Assembly (NCBI GenBank): GCA_947500005.1
Contig: CANMQJ010000004.1
Span: 129,399-193,398, forward strand
Direction: 5' to 3'
Source: an uncultured Paracoccaceae bacterium
GTDB taxonomy: Bacteria; Pseudomonadota; Alphaproteobacteria; Rhodobacterales; Rhodobacteraceae
DNA length: 64,000 nucleotides
Shown here: positions 18,924 through 28,482 of the stretch, in pieces
Position numbering within the stretch: position 1 is the first letter of the stretch
How the letters are laid out: the number at the start of each line of letters is the position of its first letter
The notes under the pieces: model-generated
Told to the model about the DNA's origin: nothing
The model's database searches: none
Seen by the model: the letters and a program-made list of their open reading frames with translations, nothing else
Translations under genes and position numbers: made by a program

Positions 18924-19625
18924 ATGCATATCGGATTGATCGGAGGGATCGGGGTCGCGGCGACGCTGGTCTATTACCAGCGCCTTGTGGCCGAGATCGA
19001 GGCGCGGGGCGCGCAGCCGGATATCACCATCGTTCATGCCGATGTGCACGAGCTGATCCGCAACAACCTGGCCGATGAGCGCGGGGCGCAGGCGCGCATC
19101 TATGCCCGCCTGCTGGACCGGCTGGCCGCGGCGGGGGCGGAGTGCGCGGCGATCACCTCGCTGGGCGGGCATTTCTGCTTCGATGAGACGGTCAGCCTCT
19201 CGCCGCTGCCGCTGGTCTCGGCGGTCGATCCATTGGACGCCCATTTCGTGGCCGAAGGGCTGGGCACCGTCGGGCTGCTGGGCACCCGCGTGGTGATGCG
19301 AACGAAACTCTACGGGCAATTGAAACAGACGCGGGCGGTGGCGCTTGAGGACGAGATCGACCGGCTGGGGCAGAGTTATCAGGAGATGGCGGTGGCCGGC
19401 CAGTGCAGCCCACATCAGCGCGACCTGTTCCTCGAGGCCGGGCGCCGCCTGATCCAGCAGGAGGGCGCCGAGGCGGTGGTGCTGGCGGGCACCGACCTGA
19501 ACCTCGCCTTCGACGGGCACCCGCCGGGCTATCGCGTTGTCGACGCGCTGGACGTGCATGTCGACCTTCTGGCGCGGCTGGCCGCGGGTGAGGTGGAACT
19601 GACTGATGTGGCGCGCGGCGGGTGA
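18924..19625 (+). CDS. Aspartate/glutamate racemase-fold protein lacking both catalytic cysteines
   Basis: 233 aa. The N-terminus MHIGLIGGIGVAATLVYYQRL matches the Asp/Glu racemase superfamily (G-G-x-G...YY). In active members a Cys sits in an A-x-x-CNT-x-H segment and a second in GCTE. Here the corresponding stretches read AAITSLGGHF and LAGTDLNL, so Ser and Gly occupy the Cys positions, and Asn-Thr is also lost. A two-base racemization mechanism is therefore unlikely; a ligand-binding or different lyase/hydrolase role is possible. It sits between cobS (with terminator) and cobT, 79 bases before cobT, probably in the same transcript as cobT. Confidence 0.82.
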   Translation: MHIGLIGGIGVAATLVYYQRLVAEIEARGAQPDITIVHADVHELIRNNLADERGAQARIYARLLDRLAAAGAECAAITSLGGHFCFDETVSLSPLPLVSAVDPLDAHFVAEGLGTVGLLGTRVVMRTKLYGQLKQTRAVALEDEIDRLGQSYQEMAVAGQCSPHQRDLFLEAGRRLIQQEGAEAVVLAGTDLNLAFDGHPPGYRVVDALDVHVDLLARLAAGEVELTDVARGG

Positions 19626-19704
19626 GGGAATCCGCCCCGCCCCACTGGTCATCGCCCGGCGAGGGGTCTAGGTTGCGGGGCAAGACAGACGAGCGCAGGG
19701 TGCC

Positions 19705-21591
19705 ATGAGCAAACCATCCGACAATCCCGCCGACCCGTTCAAGAAGGCGTTGGCCGAGGCCACCAAGGTGATGGCCGACGACTCGGAGCTGAATGTCAGC
19801 TACTCGGTCGATCCCTCGGGCCTGTCCGGCGACTCGATGCGCCTGCCGCAGGTCAGTCGACGGATGACCCGCGACGAGGTGCTGCTGGCGCGCGGCACGG
19901 CGGATGCGCTGGCCATGCATCGCAAGTATCACGACGATGGCGTTCATGCCCGCTATGCCCCGCCGGGAGACATGGCACGCGACCTTTACGAGGCGATGGA
20001 GACCGCCCGCTGCGAGGCGATGGGCGCGCGCGACATGCCCGGTACGGCCTCCAACATTGACGTGAAGATCACGCATGAGGCGATCCGGCGCGGCTATGAC
20101 CAGGTCAAGGAGGCCTCCGAGGCGCCGCTGCCCGTAGCTGCAGGCTACCTGATCCGGCACTTGGCGACAGGCCGCGACCTGCCGCCGGGCGCGGCCAACG
20201 TGATGGACCTGTGGCGCGGCTTCATCGAGGAACAGGCCGGCGGCACGCTGGAGAACCTGCAGGAGATCCTGTCGGACCAGGCGGCCTTTGCCAAGTTCGC
20301 GCGGCAGGTGATCACCGATCTGGGCTATGGCGACCAGCTGGGCGACGACCCCGACCAGATGGACGAGGACCAGGACGACGAGGCGCAGGAAGACGCCGAC
20401 GAGGAGCCCGATCCCGACAGCACTGGCCAGGATGACCAGGACGAACAGGACGCCGACGCCGATCCCGAACAGTCCCAGGAACAGCAGCAGGACGAAAGCC
20501 AGGCCCAGGTCTCGATGGACGAGATGTCCGATGACGAGTTGTCGGAAGAAGTCGAGATGCCCGATGGCGAGGCGCCGCTGGAGCCCCCCCCGCCGCCGTC
20601 GGCATCCGAGGCCGACCCGAATTACAAGGTCTTTCTGTCCACGCATGACGAGGAAATCTCGGCCGAGGAACTGGCCGAGCCGCAGGAACTGGAACGGCTG
20701 CGCGCCTATCTCGACCAGCAGCTGGAACCGCTCAAGGGTGCGGTCGGGCGGCTCGCGAACAAGCTGCAGCGGCGGCTTCAGGCGCAGCAGAACCGAAGCT
20801 GGGAGTTCGACAAGGAAGAGGGCGTGCTGGACGCGGGCCGCCTGGCGCGCGTTGTGGCAAACCCGACGACGCCGCTGTCATTCAAGGTCGAAAAAGACAT
20901 GGAGTTCCGCGACACCGTCGTGACGCTGCTTCTGGACAATTCCGGCTCCATGCGCGGGCGCCCGATCTCGATCGCCGCGATCTGTGCCGACGTTCTGGCG
21001 CGCACGCTGGAACGCTGCGACGTGAAGGTCGAGATCCTGGGCTTCACCACCCGCGCCTGGAAGGGCGGGCAGGCGCGCGAGGCCTGGCTGAACGAGGGCC
21101 GCCCGCAGCAGCCCGGTCGCCTGAACGATTTGCGCCACATCGTCTACAAGAGCGCGGACGCGCCGTGGCGGCGGGCGCGGCCCAACCTGGGCCTGATGAT
21201 GAAGGAAGGGTTGCTGAAGGAAAATATCGACGGAGAGGCGCTGGAATGGGCACATCGGCGGATGCTGGCGCGGCGCGAGCAGCGCAAGATCCTGATGGTG
21301 ATCTCGGACGGCGCGCCGGTGGACGATTCTACACTCAGCGTGAACCCCGCGAATTACCTGGAAAAGCACCTGCGCGACGTGATCGCGATGGTCGAACGCC
21401 GCAAGCAGGTCGAACTGCTGGCGATCGGCATCGGCCATGACGTGACGCGCTATTACGACCGCGCGGTGACGATCACCGATGTCGAGCAGCTGGCCGGTGC
21501 GATGACCGAGCAGCTGGCCGCGTTGTTCGACAGCGACCCGCGCGCGCGGGCGCGCATCATGGGCATCCGGAACGTCAAGCGCGCCAGCTGA
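19705..21591 (+). CDS. cobT: Aerobic cobaltochelatase subunit CobT
   Basis: 628 aa. CobT is the MIDAS-bearing partner of CobS in the cobalt chelatase complex. The N-terminal CobT domain ([20 protein letters not shown] and later) is followed by a very acidic Asp/Glu/Gln-rich linker at about residues 210-300. A C-terminal von Willebrand A domain has DNSGSM (D411-S413-S415) and a later ISDGAPVDD, completing the metal-ion-dependent adhesion site. It ends [11 protein letters not shown]. It follows the racemase-like gene by 79 bases and is convergent with the methyltransferase. Confidence 0.97.
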   Translation: MSKPSDNPADPFKKALAEATKVMADDSELNVSYSVDPSGLSGDSMRLPQVSRRMTRDEVLLARGTADALAMHRKYHDDGVHARYAPPGDMARDLYEAMETARCEAMGARDMPGTASNIDVKITHEAIRRGYDQVKEASEAPLPVAAGYLIRHLATGRDLPPGAANVMDLWRGFIEEQAGGTLENLQEILSDQAAFAKFARQVITDLGYGDQLGDDPDQMDEDQDDEAQEDADEEPDPDSTGQDDQDEQDADADPEQSQEQQQDESQAQVSMDEMSDDELSEEVEMPDGEAPLEPPPPPSASEADPNYKVFLSTHDEEISAEELAEPQELERLRAYLDQQLEPLKGAVGRLANKLQRRLQAQQNRSWEFDKEEGVLDAGRLARVVANPTTPLSFKVEKDMEFRDTVVTLLLDNSGSMRGRPISIAAICADVLARTLERCDVKVEILGFTTRAWKGGQAREAWLNEGRPQQPGRLNDLRHIVYKSADAPWRRARPNLGLMMKEGLLKENIDGEALEWAHRRMLARREQRKILMVISDGAPVDDSTLSVNPANYLEKHLRDVIAMVERRKQVELLAIGIGHDVTRYYDRAVTITDVEQLAGAMTEQLAALFDSDPRARARIMGIRNVKRAS

Positions 21592-21599
21592 CGCGTCCC

Positions 21600-22418
21600 T
21601 CAGGCCCGAGTAGCCGAGATCACGACCGACGGGATGGGAATCGTCCAATGCGGGCCGGTTCCGTGGGCGGCTCTTACGGCCTCGGCGACCGCTTGCCGAA
21701 TAGCTTCGGCCCGGTCGGGCGGCTGCGGACGCAGCAGCGCCCCGCCTCGCGCGGTGCCATGCAGGAAGAGATCGAAAGGCGCATCGGACCGGTCGGCCTG
21801 CCAGCAACTCTCCACCCGCTCCAGCCGTGGCTGTTCGAAACCCGCCGCTTCCAGCGCGGGAAACGCCCGGTCGGGATCGGCGTAATCCGTTGCGCCCGGT
21901 CCGGGCGGCAGCGCAATGGAAGGGTCGCCGTGCCGGCCAATGGCGCCGAAGACGATGGCCAGCGCACTGTCAGGGACGTCCCCGGCCCAGACGGAATAGA
22001 CAAACGGCGCACCGGGTTTCAGAAGGCGCGCGGCCTCGGCCATAGCGGCGGGCGGGTCGGGTAGATGCGGCATCCCGAACCCGATGGTGATCGCGTCGAA
22101 GGAGGCGCCGGGCAGCCCCGTATCCATCGCATCGGCCTCAACGAAGCGCGCGGCGGGCGCACGCTGGCGCGCCATCTCCAACATCGCGGGGGAAAAGTCG
22201 AGCGCGGTCACCTCTGCCCCCGTCGCGACGAGCCCTTCGGTCACGTTGCCCTGTCCGCAGCACATGTCCAGAACGCGCCGCCCCGGCCCCGCCCCGCTGG
22301 TCGCCACCAGCAGCGGCACGGCCATGTCCGATGCCCTTGCGAAATCGGCGGCGTAGTTGCGCGCGACGTCAGGGGTGGACCATTCACGCCGTTCGAGCGC
22401 GGCGAAATCCTCGGTCAT
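21600..22418 (-). CDS. Class I SAM-dependent methyltransferase
   Basis: 272 aa from the ATG at 22418 (MTEDFAALERREW), preceded by a G-rich site. The SAM-binding motif I VLDMCCGQGNVTEGLV and the acidic loop VTALDFSPAMLEMA are clear, followed by DAITIGFGMPHLPDP (motif II region). The overall form is of the UbiE/Methyltransf_11 type; the substrate cannot be named. It lacks the UbiE signature, so a ubiquinone role is not claimed. It is divergent from the aminopeptidase P gene with 130 bases between starts, and convergent with cobT. Confidence 0.88.
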   Translation of the reverse strand: MTEDFAALERREWSTPDVARNYAADFARASDMAVPLLVATSGAGPGRRVLDMCCGQGNVTEGLVATGAEVTALDFSPAMLEMARQRAPAARFVEADAMDTGLPGASFDAITIGFGMPHLPDPPAAMAEAARLLKPGAPFVYSVWAGDVPDSALAIVFGAIGRHGDPSIALPPGPGATDYADPDRAFPALEAAGFEQPRLERVESCWQADRSDAPFDLFLHGTARGGALLRPQPPDRAEAIRQAVAEAVRAAHGTGPHWTIPIPSVVISATRA

Positions 22419-22548
22419 TTCTGCCCCCCTGCCGGTTGCTGGGAGCCAAGTATACCATGGATCCCGCCCCCTGTCGCCGCGCCAGGGGTTGCACCCGATG
22501 CCCGAGTGCGGTTCTGTTGCGCGCATCCCGTCAACAGGAGACCTCCGC

Positions 22549-24339
22549 ATGTTCCAGAGCTTTGCCGTCACCGCCCGCCCCGAGCAGGGACCGCCGCGCC
22601 TGGCCGCGCTGCGCGAGGAGATGGCGGTGGAGGGTCTGGACGGGTTCCTTGTCCCGCGTGCGGACGCGCATCAGGGCGAGTATGTCGCCCCGCGCGACGA
22701 GCGGCTGGCCTGGCTGACGGGGTTCACCGGCTCTGCCGGGTTCTGCGCGGTGCTGCGCGAGGCAGCGGGCGTGTTCATCGACGGGCGCTACCGCACCCAG
22801 GTCAAGCGGCAGGTCGCCCGGGAGTTCACTCCGGTGCCCTGGCCTGACGTCCAGTTGACCGGCTGGCTCAGGGAGCAGTTGCCGCAGGGCGGTCGTGTCG
22901 GGTTCGACCCGTGGCTGCATACACTGGGCGAAATCCGCGCGGCGGAAAAGGCGCTGGAGGGTTCGGGAATCGAACTGGTGCGCAGCCCGAACCTTGTCGA
23001 CCGGGTCTGGAGCGACCAACCCTCGCCACCAGCCCAACCGGCGCGGCCGCATCCGATGGAATTCGCGGGCGAGAGCGCGACAAGCAAATGCGACCGGCTG
23101 GCGGCGGATCTGCTCAAGGCGGGTCATCGCGCTGCAGTGATCACCATGCCGGATTCGATCATGTGGCTGCTGAACATCCGCGGCGCCGACATTCCCCGCA
23201 ATCCGTTGGCGCAAGGGTTCGCCGTGCTGCACGATGACGGGTATGTCGACCTCTACATGGACGCGCGCAAGATCGACGGGCTGGGAGAGCATCTGGGCGA
23301 TCGCGTCGTGGCGCATCCTCCCGAAACCTTTCTGGGCGCGCTCGACGCATTGTCGGGGCCGGTGCGGGTCGATCCGGCCAGCGTGCCGCAGATCGTGGCC
23401 GACGTGCTGGGCGGGCGGCTGGCCGAGGGCGCCGATCCCTGCGCCCTGCCCAAGGCGAAAAAGAATGCCTCCGAGATCGAGGGAACGGCCGAGGCGCATC
23501 TGCGCGACGCGGTGGCGATGGTGGACCTGCTCAGCTGGCTCGACGCGCAGGAACCGGGGAGCCTGACCGAGATCGCCGTGGTCACCCGGCTGGAGGAATG
23601 CCGCCGGCGGGACAATGTGTTGCAGGACATCTCTTTCGAGACCATCGCCGGAACCGGCCCCAACGGCGCAGTGATGCATTACCGCGTAACGGAAGAAAGC
23701 GACGGCCGGCTGGAGGACGGGCATCTGCTGGTGCTCGACTCGGGCGGTCAATACCTCGACGGGACCACCGACATCACCCGCACCATCGCCATCGGCGAGG
23801 TGGGCGAGGAGGAGAAGGCGTGCTTTACCCGCGTGCTCAAGGGGATGATCGCCATGTCCATGCTGCGCTGGCCTGCGGGGCTGGCCGGCCGTGACATCGA
23901 ATGCGTGGCGCGGATGCCGCTGTGGCTGGCCGGGCAGGATTTCAACCACGGCGTAGGCCACGGCGTTGGCACCTATCTGAACGTTCACGAGGGCCCCCAG
24001 CGCCTGTCAAAAGTCAGCCATGTCCCGCTGGAGCCCGGGATGATCCTGTCCAACGAACCGGGATATTACCGCGAGGGCGCGTTCGGCATCCGGATCGAGA
24101 ACCTGGTGGTGGTCGAAGAGGCCCCGGCCCTTCCGACCTCGGACCCCGAGCGCGCCATGCTTCACTGGCGCACATTGACCTGGGTTCCCATCGACCGCAG
24201 GCTGATCGTCGTCGACATGCTGAGCCGTGACGAGCGCGACTGGCTCAACACCTATCATCGTGACGTTGCGGAGAAACTGGCCCCTCGACTAGGCGAGGCG
24301 GCCCGGATGTGGTTGGATGCGGCTACGGCGCCCATCTGA
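22549..24339 (+). CDS. Xaa-Pro aminopeptidase (M24B, aminopeptidase P family)
   Basis: 596 aa, the long three-domain type resembling eukaryotic cytosolic APP. It cleaves the first residue from peptides with Pro in second place. Two creatinase-like N-terminal domains (from LAALREEMAVEGLDGFLVPR and from CDRLAADLLKAGHRAAVIT) precede the pita-bread catalytic domain. Metal ligands are seen in LDSGGQYLDGTTDITRT (two Asp), NHGVGHGVGTYLNVHEGP (His), LSNEPGYY (Glu) and FGIRIENLVVV (Glu). The ATG at 22549 is placed after CAGGAG. Confidence 0.95.
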   Translation: MFQSFAVTARPEQGPPRLAALREEMAVEGLDGFLVPRADAHQGEYVAPRDERLAWLTGFTGSAGFCAVLREAAGVFIDGRYRTQVKRQVAREFTPVPWPDVQLTGWLREQLPQGGRVGFDPWLHTLGEIRAAEKALEGSGIELVRSPNLVDRVWSDQPSPPAQPARPHPMEFAGESATSKCDRLAADLLKAGHRAAVITMPDSIMWLLNIRGADIPRNPLAQGFAVLHDDGYVDLYMDARKIDGLGEHLGDRVVAHPPETFLGALDALSGPVRVDPASVPQIVADVLGGRLAEGADPCALPKAKKNASEIEGTAEAHLRDAVAMVDLLSWLDAQEPGSLTEIAVVTRLEECRRRDNVLQDISFETIAGTGPNGAVMHYRVTEESDGRLEDGHLLVLDSGGQYLDGTTDITRTIAIGEVGEEEKACFTRVLKGMIAMSMLRWPAGLAGRDIECVARMPLWLAGQDFNHGVGHGVGTYLNVHEGPQRLSKVSHVPLEPGMILSNEPGYYREGAFGIRIENLVVVEEAPALPTSDPERAMLHWRTLTWVPIDRRLIVVDMLSRDERDWLNTYHRDVAEKLAPRLGEAARMWLDAATAPI

Positions 24340-24408
24340 CACGCATCCGTTACATGCAGCGGTCAATCAAAGGCTGCTGCCAACAAGACAAGAAGGAAGG
24401 AGATGGGC

Positions 24409-24753
24409 ATGGCCGATCACATCACGATCCGCGACGCGGAAGGCAAATGGGTTGTCCGCTCGGGCGGGGCGATCATCGGGGAGAGCACGCGTGCCCTGGA
24501 ACTGATCGAGGGCGGGCATGACCCGGTCATCTATTTCCCGCGCGAGGATGTCGCGATGGCCTTTCTCGACAAGACCGAACAAACCAGCCATTGCCCCTGG
24601 AAGGGGGATGCCAGCTATTACTCCATCGTCAACAAGTCCTCGGTGACCGAGAACGTCGTCTGGAGCTACGAGAACCCGATCGAAGGGGCAGAGGCGATCC
24701 GTGGCTATCTGGCCTTCTACCAGCGCGACGGGGTCCAGGTCGAACAGCTTTGA
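24409..24753 (+). CDS. DUF427 family protein
   Basis: 114 aa. [13 protein letters not shown] and [24 protein letters not shown] are the hallmarks of DUF427, a small beta-tent-like domain of unknown biochemical role that occurs in many soil and marine bacteria. The second ATG (24409) is preferred because GGAG ends directly before the ATG at 24403, leaving it no spacing. It begins about 70 bases after the aminopeptidase gene and may be co-transcribed with it. Confidence 0.9.
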   Translation: MADHITIRDAEGKWVVRSGGAIIGESTRALELIEGGHDPVIYFPREDVAMAFLDKTEQTSHCPWKGDASYYSIVNKSSVTENVVWSYENPIEGAEAIRGYLAFYQRDGVQVEQL

Positions 24754-24812
24754 GGCCTCAAGGGCGCGCCTGTCGCGCGCGCCCCTCGGCCCGCAGGACG
24801 ACTCCAGATGTC

Positions 24813-26498
24813 TCAGGAATGCTCTTCGGCCGCCGTCGCGGCAAGCGCCCGGTTATAAGCTTTGAGCGCATCGACATGATATAGCGCACCGACAGGCTCC
24901 TCGGTATCGCCCTCGCCCGGCACCACGACGGGCAGGCAGGCAACCTCGGCCCTGTCGAAAACGGGCATCGCAGCTTCCAGCGTAGCGCTGGCCGGAATGC
25001 TCAAACCCTGTGCAATCATCTCCTCGCAGGCCTCGCGGCCGATGCAGCGGGCGTCCCCCAGCGGCCGCATTACCGCCCCCGCCCGCAGCATGGCCAGCAG
25101 ATAGGCCTGTGGCCCGGCCGCCAGGTGTATGCCCCGGCGTTCAAGCTGCGTCAGGAAGAAGGAGCGGTCCACCAGGCGCGAGGCCAGCGCGGTGGACATC
25201 GAGACCGAGACCATCACCGCCAGCCCGATCTGCCAGTCGCCGGTGAGTTCGAACACGATCAGCGTGGTCGAGATCGGCGCCCCCAGCACGGCCGCGGCGA
25301 CGGCGCCCATGCCCGCGAAGGCATAGAGCGTGTGGGTGCCCGAGACATCGGGCAGCAACCCCGTGGCGATATATCCAAAGGCCAGCCCGGTCAGCGCCCC
25401 GAGCATGAGCGAGGGGGAAAAGACCCCCCCACCCATGCGCCCGCCCATCGTGATCGCCACGGCCACGACCTTGACCACGGCGAACAGAATCGCCGAGGTC
25501 AGCAGAAGATCGCCCGAAAGGGCGCGGATCGTCGTCTCGTAGCCCACGCCGATGATATGCGGGAACCAGATCGCGATGCCGCCCAGCATCGCCCCCGAAA
25601 CCGCCGGACGCAGCCAACGCGGCATCCTGAGCCGCGTTTGCACATGGGTGCCCATGTCATCGGCCAGAAAGATCGTCTGCATCAGCGCCAGCGCCACAAG
25701 GCCACATAGCAGACCAAGGATCAGGAAGGCGGGCAGTTCGACATAGAATTGCAGCGATCCGGGGGTGTTGAGCACGAATTCGGTCACATCCCCGTATTCC
25801 AGCCGGTTGATCACCGTCCCCGCGACCGAGGCGATCACGATGGGGGCGAAGGCGTGTACCGCAAAATGGCGCAGCACCACCTCCAGCGCGAAGAGCGCCC
25901 CGGCGATGGGCGCGTTGAAACTGGCCGAAACGGCGGCGGCCACGGCACAGCCCAGCAGGTCACGCCCGGTGATGCCGTCGGCATTGATACGCGCGCAGAC
26001 CCAGGTTGAGATGACGGCGGCCATGTGCACGACCGGTCCCTCGCGCCCGGTCGATCCGCCGGAACTGAGCGTGATGAGCGAGGCCGCCATCGAGGCCAGC
26101 CCCTGTTTCGTCTCGACCCGTCCATCGGCCAGCGCCGCCCCCTCGATGACGTCCGCGACCGACCGCACACGGCCATCCTGGGTAAAGACGTGCAATATGA
26201 TCCCCACCACGAGACCGCCGATGATCGGGATGGCAAGGATCATGTACCACGGCAGGTATTGCGCCGAACTGTGCAGGTACTGCACGTCATCGGTCTGGTA
26301 CAGCACCGATTGCAGAGCCGTGATCCCCTTGCGGAACAGGACGGCCGCGATCCCCGCAGCGATGCCGATGGCCAGCGCGATGAACCAGAACTGGATCTGG
26401 CTCGGCCCCCGGTGGCGCAACACCCGCCACGCATCGCGGATGGCCGCGATGCTTTGGGTGGCGTATTGGCGCAGCAGCGCGCGGGTGGTCTGGGCCAT
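24813..26498 (-). CDS. ClC-family chloride channel/transporter with CBS-like C-terminus
   Basis: 561 aa. Ten or more hydrophobic segments cover residues 35-440. Ion-path motifs are present: SSGGSTGREGPVVH (the GxEGP signature with the gating Glu) and GGRMGGGVFSPSLMLG (GxFxP). The tail of about 110 residues (MRPLGDARCIGREACEEM to the end) looks like one complete and one partial CBS region that might sense nucleotides. Members move Cl- alone or exchange Cl- for H+; the gating Glu alone does not settle which. It stands alone, divergent from no close partner and facing DUF427. Confidence 0.92.
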   Translation of the reverse strand: MAQTTRALLRQYATQSIAAIRDAWRVLRHRGPSQIQFWFIALAIGIAAGIAAVLFRKGITALQSVLYQTDDVQYLHSSAQYLPWYMILAIPIIGGLVVGIILHVFTQDGRVRSVADVIEGAALADGRVETKQGLASMAASLITLSSGGSTGREGPVVHMAAVISTWVCARINADGITGRDLLGCAVAAAVSASFNAPIAGALFALEVVLRHFAVHAFAPIVIASVAGTVINRLEYGDVTEFVLNTPGSLQFYVELPAFLILGLLCGLVALALMQTIFLADDMGTHVQTRLRMPRWLRPAVSGAMLGGIAIWFPHIIGVGYETTIRALSGDLLLTSAILFAVVKVVAVAITMGGRMGGGVFSPSLMLGALTGLAFGYIATGLLPDVSGTHTLYAFAGMGAVAAAVLGAPISTTLIVFELTGDWQIGLAVMVSVSMSTALASRLVDRSFFLTQLERRGIHLAAGPQAYLLAMLRAGAVMRPLGDARCIGREACEEMIAQGLSIPASATLEAAMPVFDRAEVACLPVVVPGEGDTEEPVGALYHVDALKAYNRALAATAAEEHS

Positions 26499-26573
26499 AA
26501 GATCGGGCCGTTCGTGGCTGGCGTTTCCCCTGTGTAAGCCAGCGGGGGGAAAGGCGAAAGTGCCCTTCCCGCG

Positions 26574-28223
26574 CTATCGGGTCAGAAGGGCGCGGGCCGC
26601 GGCGCGGGCCTCTTCGGTGATCGTGTCGCCGGCGACCATCCGTGCGATCTCGTCCACCCTGTCCTCGGTGGAGAGTGGTACGACGGTCGAAAGCGTCTGC
26701 CCCTCGGTCACCTGTTTCTGAACGCGCCAGTGATGCGCGGCCCGCGCGGCGACCTGCGGCGAGTGAGTGACGACCAGAACCTGCCCGCCATTGGCCAGCG
26801 CGGCCAGACGTCGCCCCACTGCATCGGCGGTGGCCCCGCCAACACCACGGTCGATCTCGTCGAAGATCATGGTGCGCGCGCTGTCATCGCCCGAAAGGCA
26901 GACCTTGAGCGCGAGAAGGAAGCGCGAAAGCTCGCCCCCCGAAGCGATCTTGTTGAGCGGCCCGGAAGGCGCGCCGGGATTGGTCGCCACGGTGAAGGCC
27001 ACGGCGTCACGCCCCTCGGGTCCAGGATCAGCCGCGGTGATCTCAGTCTCGAACACCGCGCGTTCCATCTTGAGCGGGGCAAGCTCGACCATGACCGCCG
27101 CGTCCAAGGCACTTGCGCTGTCTCGGCGGGCAGCGGAAAGCGCCTCGGCCGCGGCATCATACGCGGCCTCGGCCTGTTTCAGCGCCACGCGCTGCGCGTC
27201 CAGATCGGCATCGCCCGCGTCGAGAGCGGCAAGTCGTGTGCGCAACCTGTCTGCATGGGCGGCGAGATCGTCCGGAGCCACGGAATGTTTCCGGGCCAGC
27301 GCCCGGATGGCAAAGAGCCGCTCCTCGATCCGCTCCAGTTCGGACGGGTCGAATTCCAGTTGGTCGAGGCAGCTTTCCACCCCGCTCTGCGCCTCGCCCA
27401 GTTCGATCATCGCGCGCGAGAGCGCGGCCAGCGGCTCCTCCAGCTGACCGCCTGCCCGGTCAGCGACACCTTCGAGCCAGCGCAGCGCATCGCCCATCGC
27501 GCCTTCGGCACCTTCGCCGCCCAACAGTTCGAAGGCGCGCGCCACGTCGCCCCGGATCTTCTCGGCGCCCTGCATCGTCCGGCGCGCGATGTCGAGTTCC
27601 GCCTCCTCCCCCGGCTGGGGGTCCAGCTTGTCGAGTTCGGAGACCGAGTGGCGCAGAAATTCCTCCTCTGCGCGGATTTCGTCCAGCGCGGCCTCGGTCG
27701 CGGCGACGGTCTTTCGCGCGCGGCTCATGTCGGCCCAAGCCGCGCGCGTGGCGGCGATCAGGTCGTCATGCCCGGCGTAGGCGTCGAGCAGCAGCCTGTG
27801 ACCACGCGGATTCAGCAGGCCGCGATCATCGTGCTGGCCGTGCAACTCCACCAGCGTTTCCGAAAGCCGCCGCAGCACCTCGCCCGAACAGCGACGGTCA
27901 TTGACCCAGGCTGTCTTTCGCCCATCGGCGGTGTTGACGCGGCGCAGGATCAATTCGGGCCCCCCGGGCAAGCCGGCCTCTTCCAGCACCGCATGGGCAG
28001 GATGATCTTCGGCAAGGGTGAACTCGGCCATGACCTCGCCCTGCTCTGCCCCCTGCCGGACCAGTTCGGCCCGTCCGCGCCAGCCCAGAACGAACCCCAG
28101 CGAGTCGAGCAGGATCGACTTGCCTGCCCCGGTTTCCCCGGTCAACACGTTCAGTCCCGGCTGAAAGGCAAGCTCCAGCCGGTCGATGATGAGCATGTCG
28201 CGAATATCAAGCGCGCGCAGCAT
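26574..28223 (-). CDS. recN: DNA repair protein RecN
   Basis: 549 aa. An SMC-like ATPase acting in recombinational repair of double-strand breaks. Walker A GETGAGKS lies at residues 29-36 in MLRALDIRDMLIIDRLEL..LNVLTGETGAGKS; the ABC signature IASGGELSRFLLALK and Walker B TMIFDEIDRGVGG are near the C-terminus. The middle is helical, as expected for the coiled-coil arm. Last gene of a bamD-small protein-recN run, 12 bases after the 76-aa gene. Confidence 0.97.
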   Translation of the reverse strand: MLRALDIRDMLIIDRLELAFQPGLNVLTGETGAGKSILLDSLGFVLGWRGRAELVRQGAEQGEVMAEFTLAEDHPAHAVLEEAGLPGGPELILRRVNTADGRKTAWVNDRRCSGEVLRRLSETLVELHGQHDDRGLLNPRGHRLLLDAYAGHDDLIAATRAAWADMSRARKTVAATEAALDEIRAEEEFLRHSVSELDKLDPQPGEEAELDIARRTMQGAEKIRGDVARAFELLGGEGAEGAMGDALRWLEGVADRAGGQLEEPLAALSRAMIELGEAQSGVESCLDQLEFDPSELERIEERLFAIRALARKHSVAPDDLAAHADRLRTRLAALDAGDADLDAQRVALKQAEAAYDAAAEALSAARRDSASALDAAVMVELAPLKMERAVFETEITAADPGPEGRDAVAFTVATNPGAPSGPLNKIASGGELSRFLLALKVCLSGDDSARTMIFDEIDRGVGGATADAVGRRLAALANGGQVLVVTHSPQVAARAAHHWRVQKQVTEGQTLSTVVPLSTEDRVDEIARMVAGDTITEEARAAARALLTR

Positions 28224-28235
28224 GTCGCCCGCGGA

Positions 28236-28466
28236 TTATTGATTGAAGCCCTTGACCCAACTCTTGATGGAGTCGCCCGGCGCGGCCGAACCGCTGAGCA
28301 CGACGGAGCAGGTTCTCACCAGCAGAAAGAACGAGGTATCCTCCATATTCGGTCGCCGGCCATGTGTCTCGAACCATAGATCTTTCGCCATTTCATAGGC
28401 CACTTGGGGCAGCCCGACTTCCAGCCGGGCTTCCGAGTTGCCTTGTTCAAACTCGCTAGTGCTCAT
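28236..28466 (-). CDS. Small protein of unknown function between bamD and recN
   Basis: 76 aa (MSTSEFEQGNSEARLEVGL). It is soluble, with an acidic N-terminus and the segment AYEMAKDLWFETHG, and no recognised domain. Evidence that it is a gene: tight packing (16 bases after the bamD stop, 12 before recN), a GGAG about 10 bases upstream of the ATG, and no competing frame. A role linked to bamD or recN is guesswork. Confidence 0.65.
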   Translation of the reverse strand: MSTSEFEQGNSEARLEVGLPQVAYEMAKDLWFETHGRRPNMEDTSFFLLVRTCSVVLSGSAAPGDSIKSWVKGFNQ

Positions 28467-28482
28467 CGACGCCTACTCCGTG

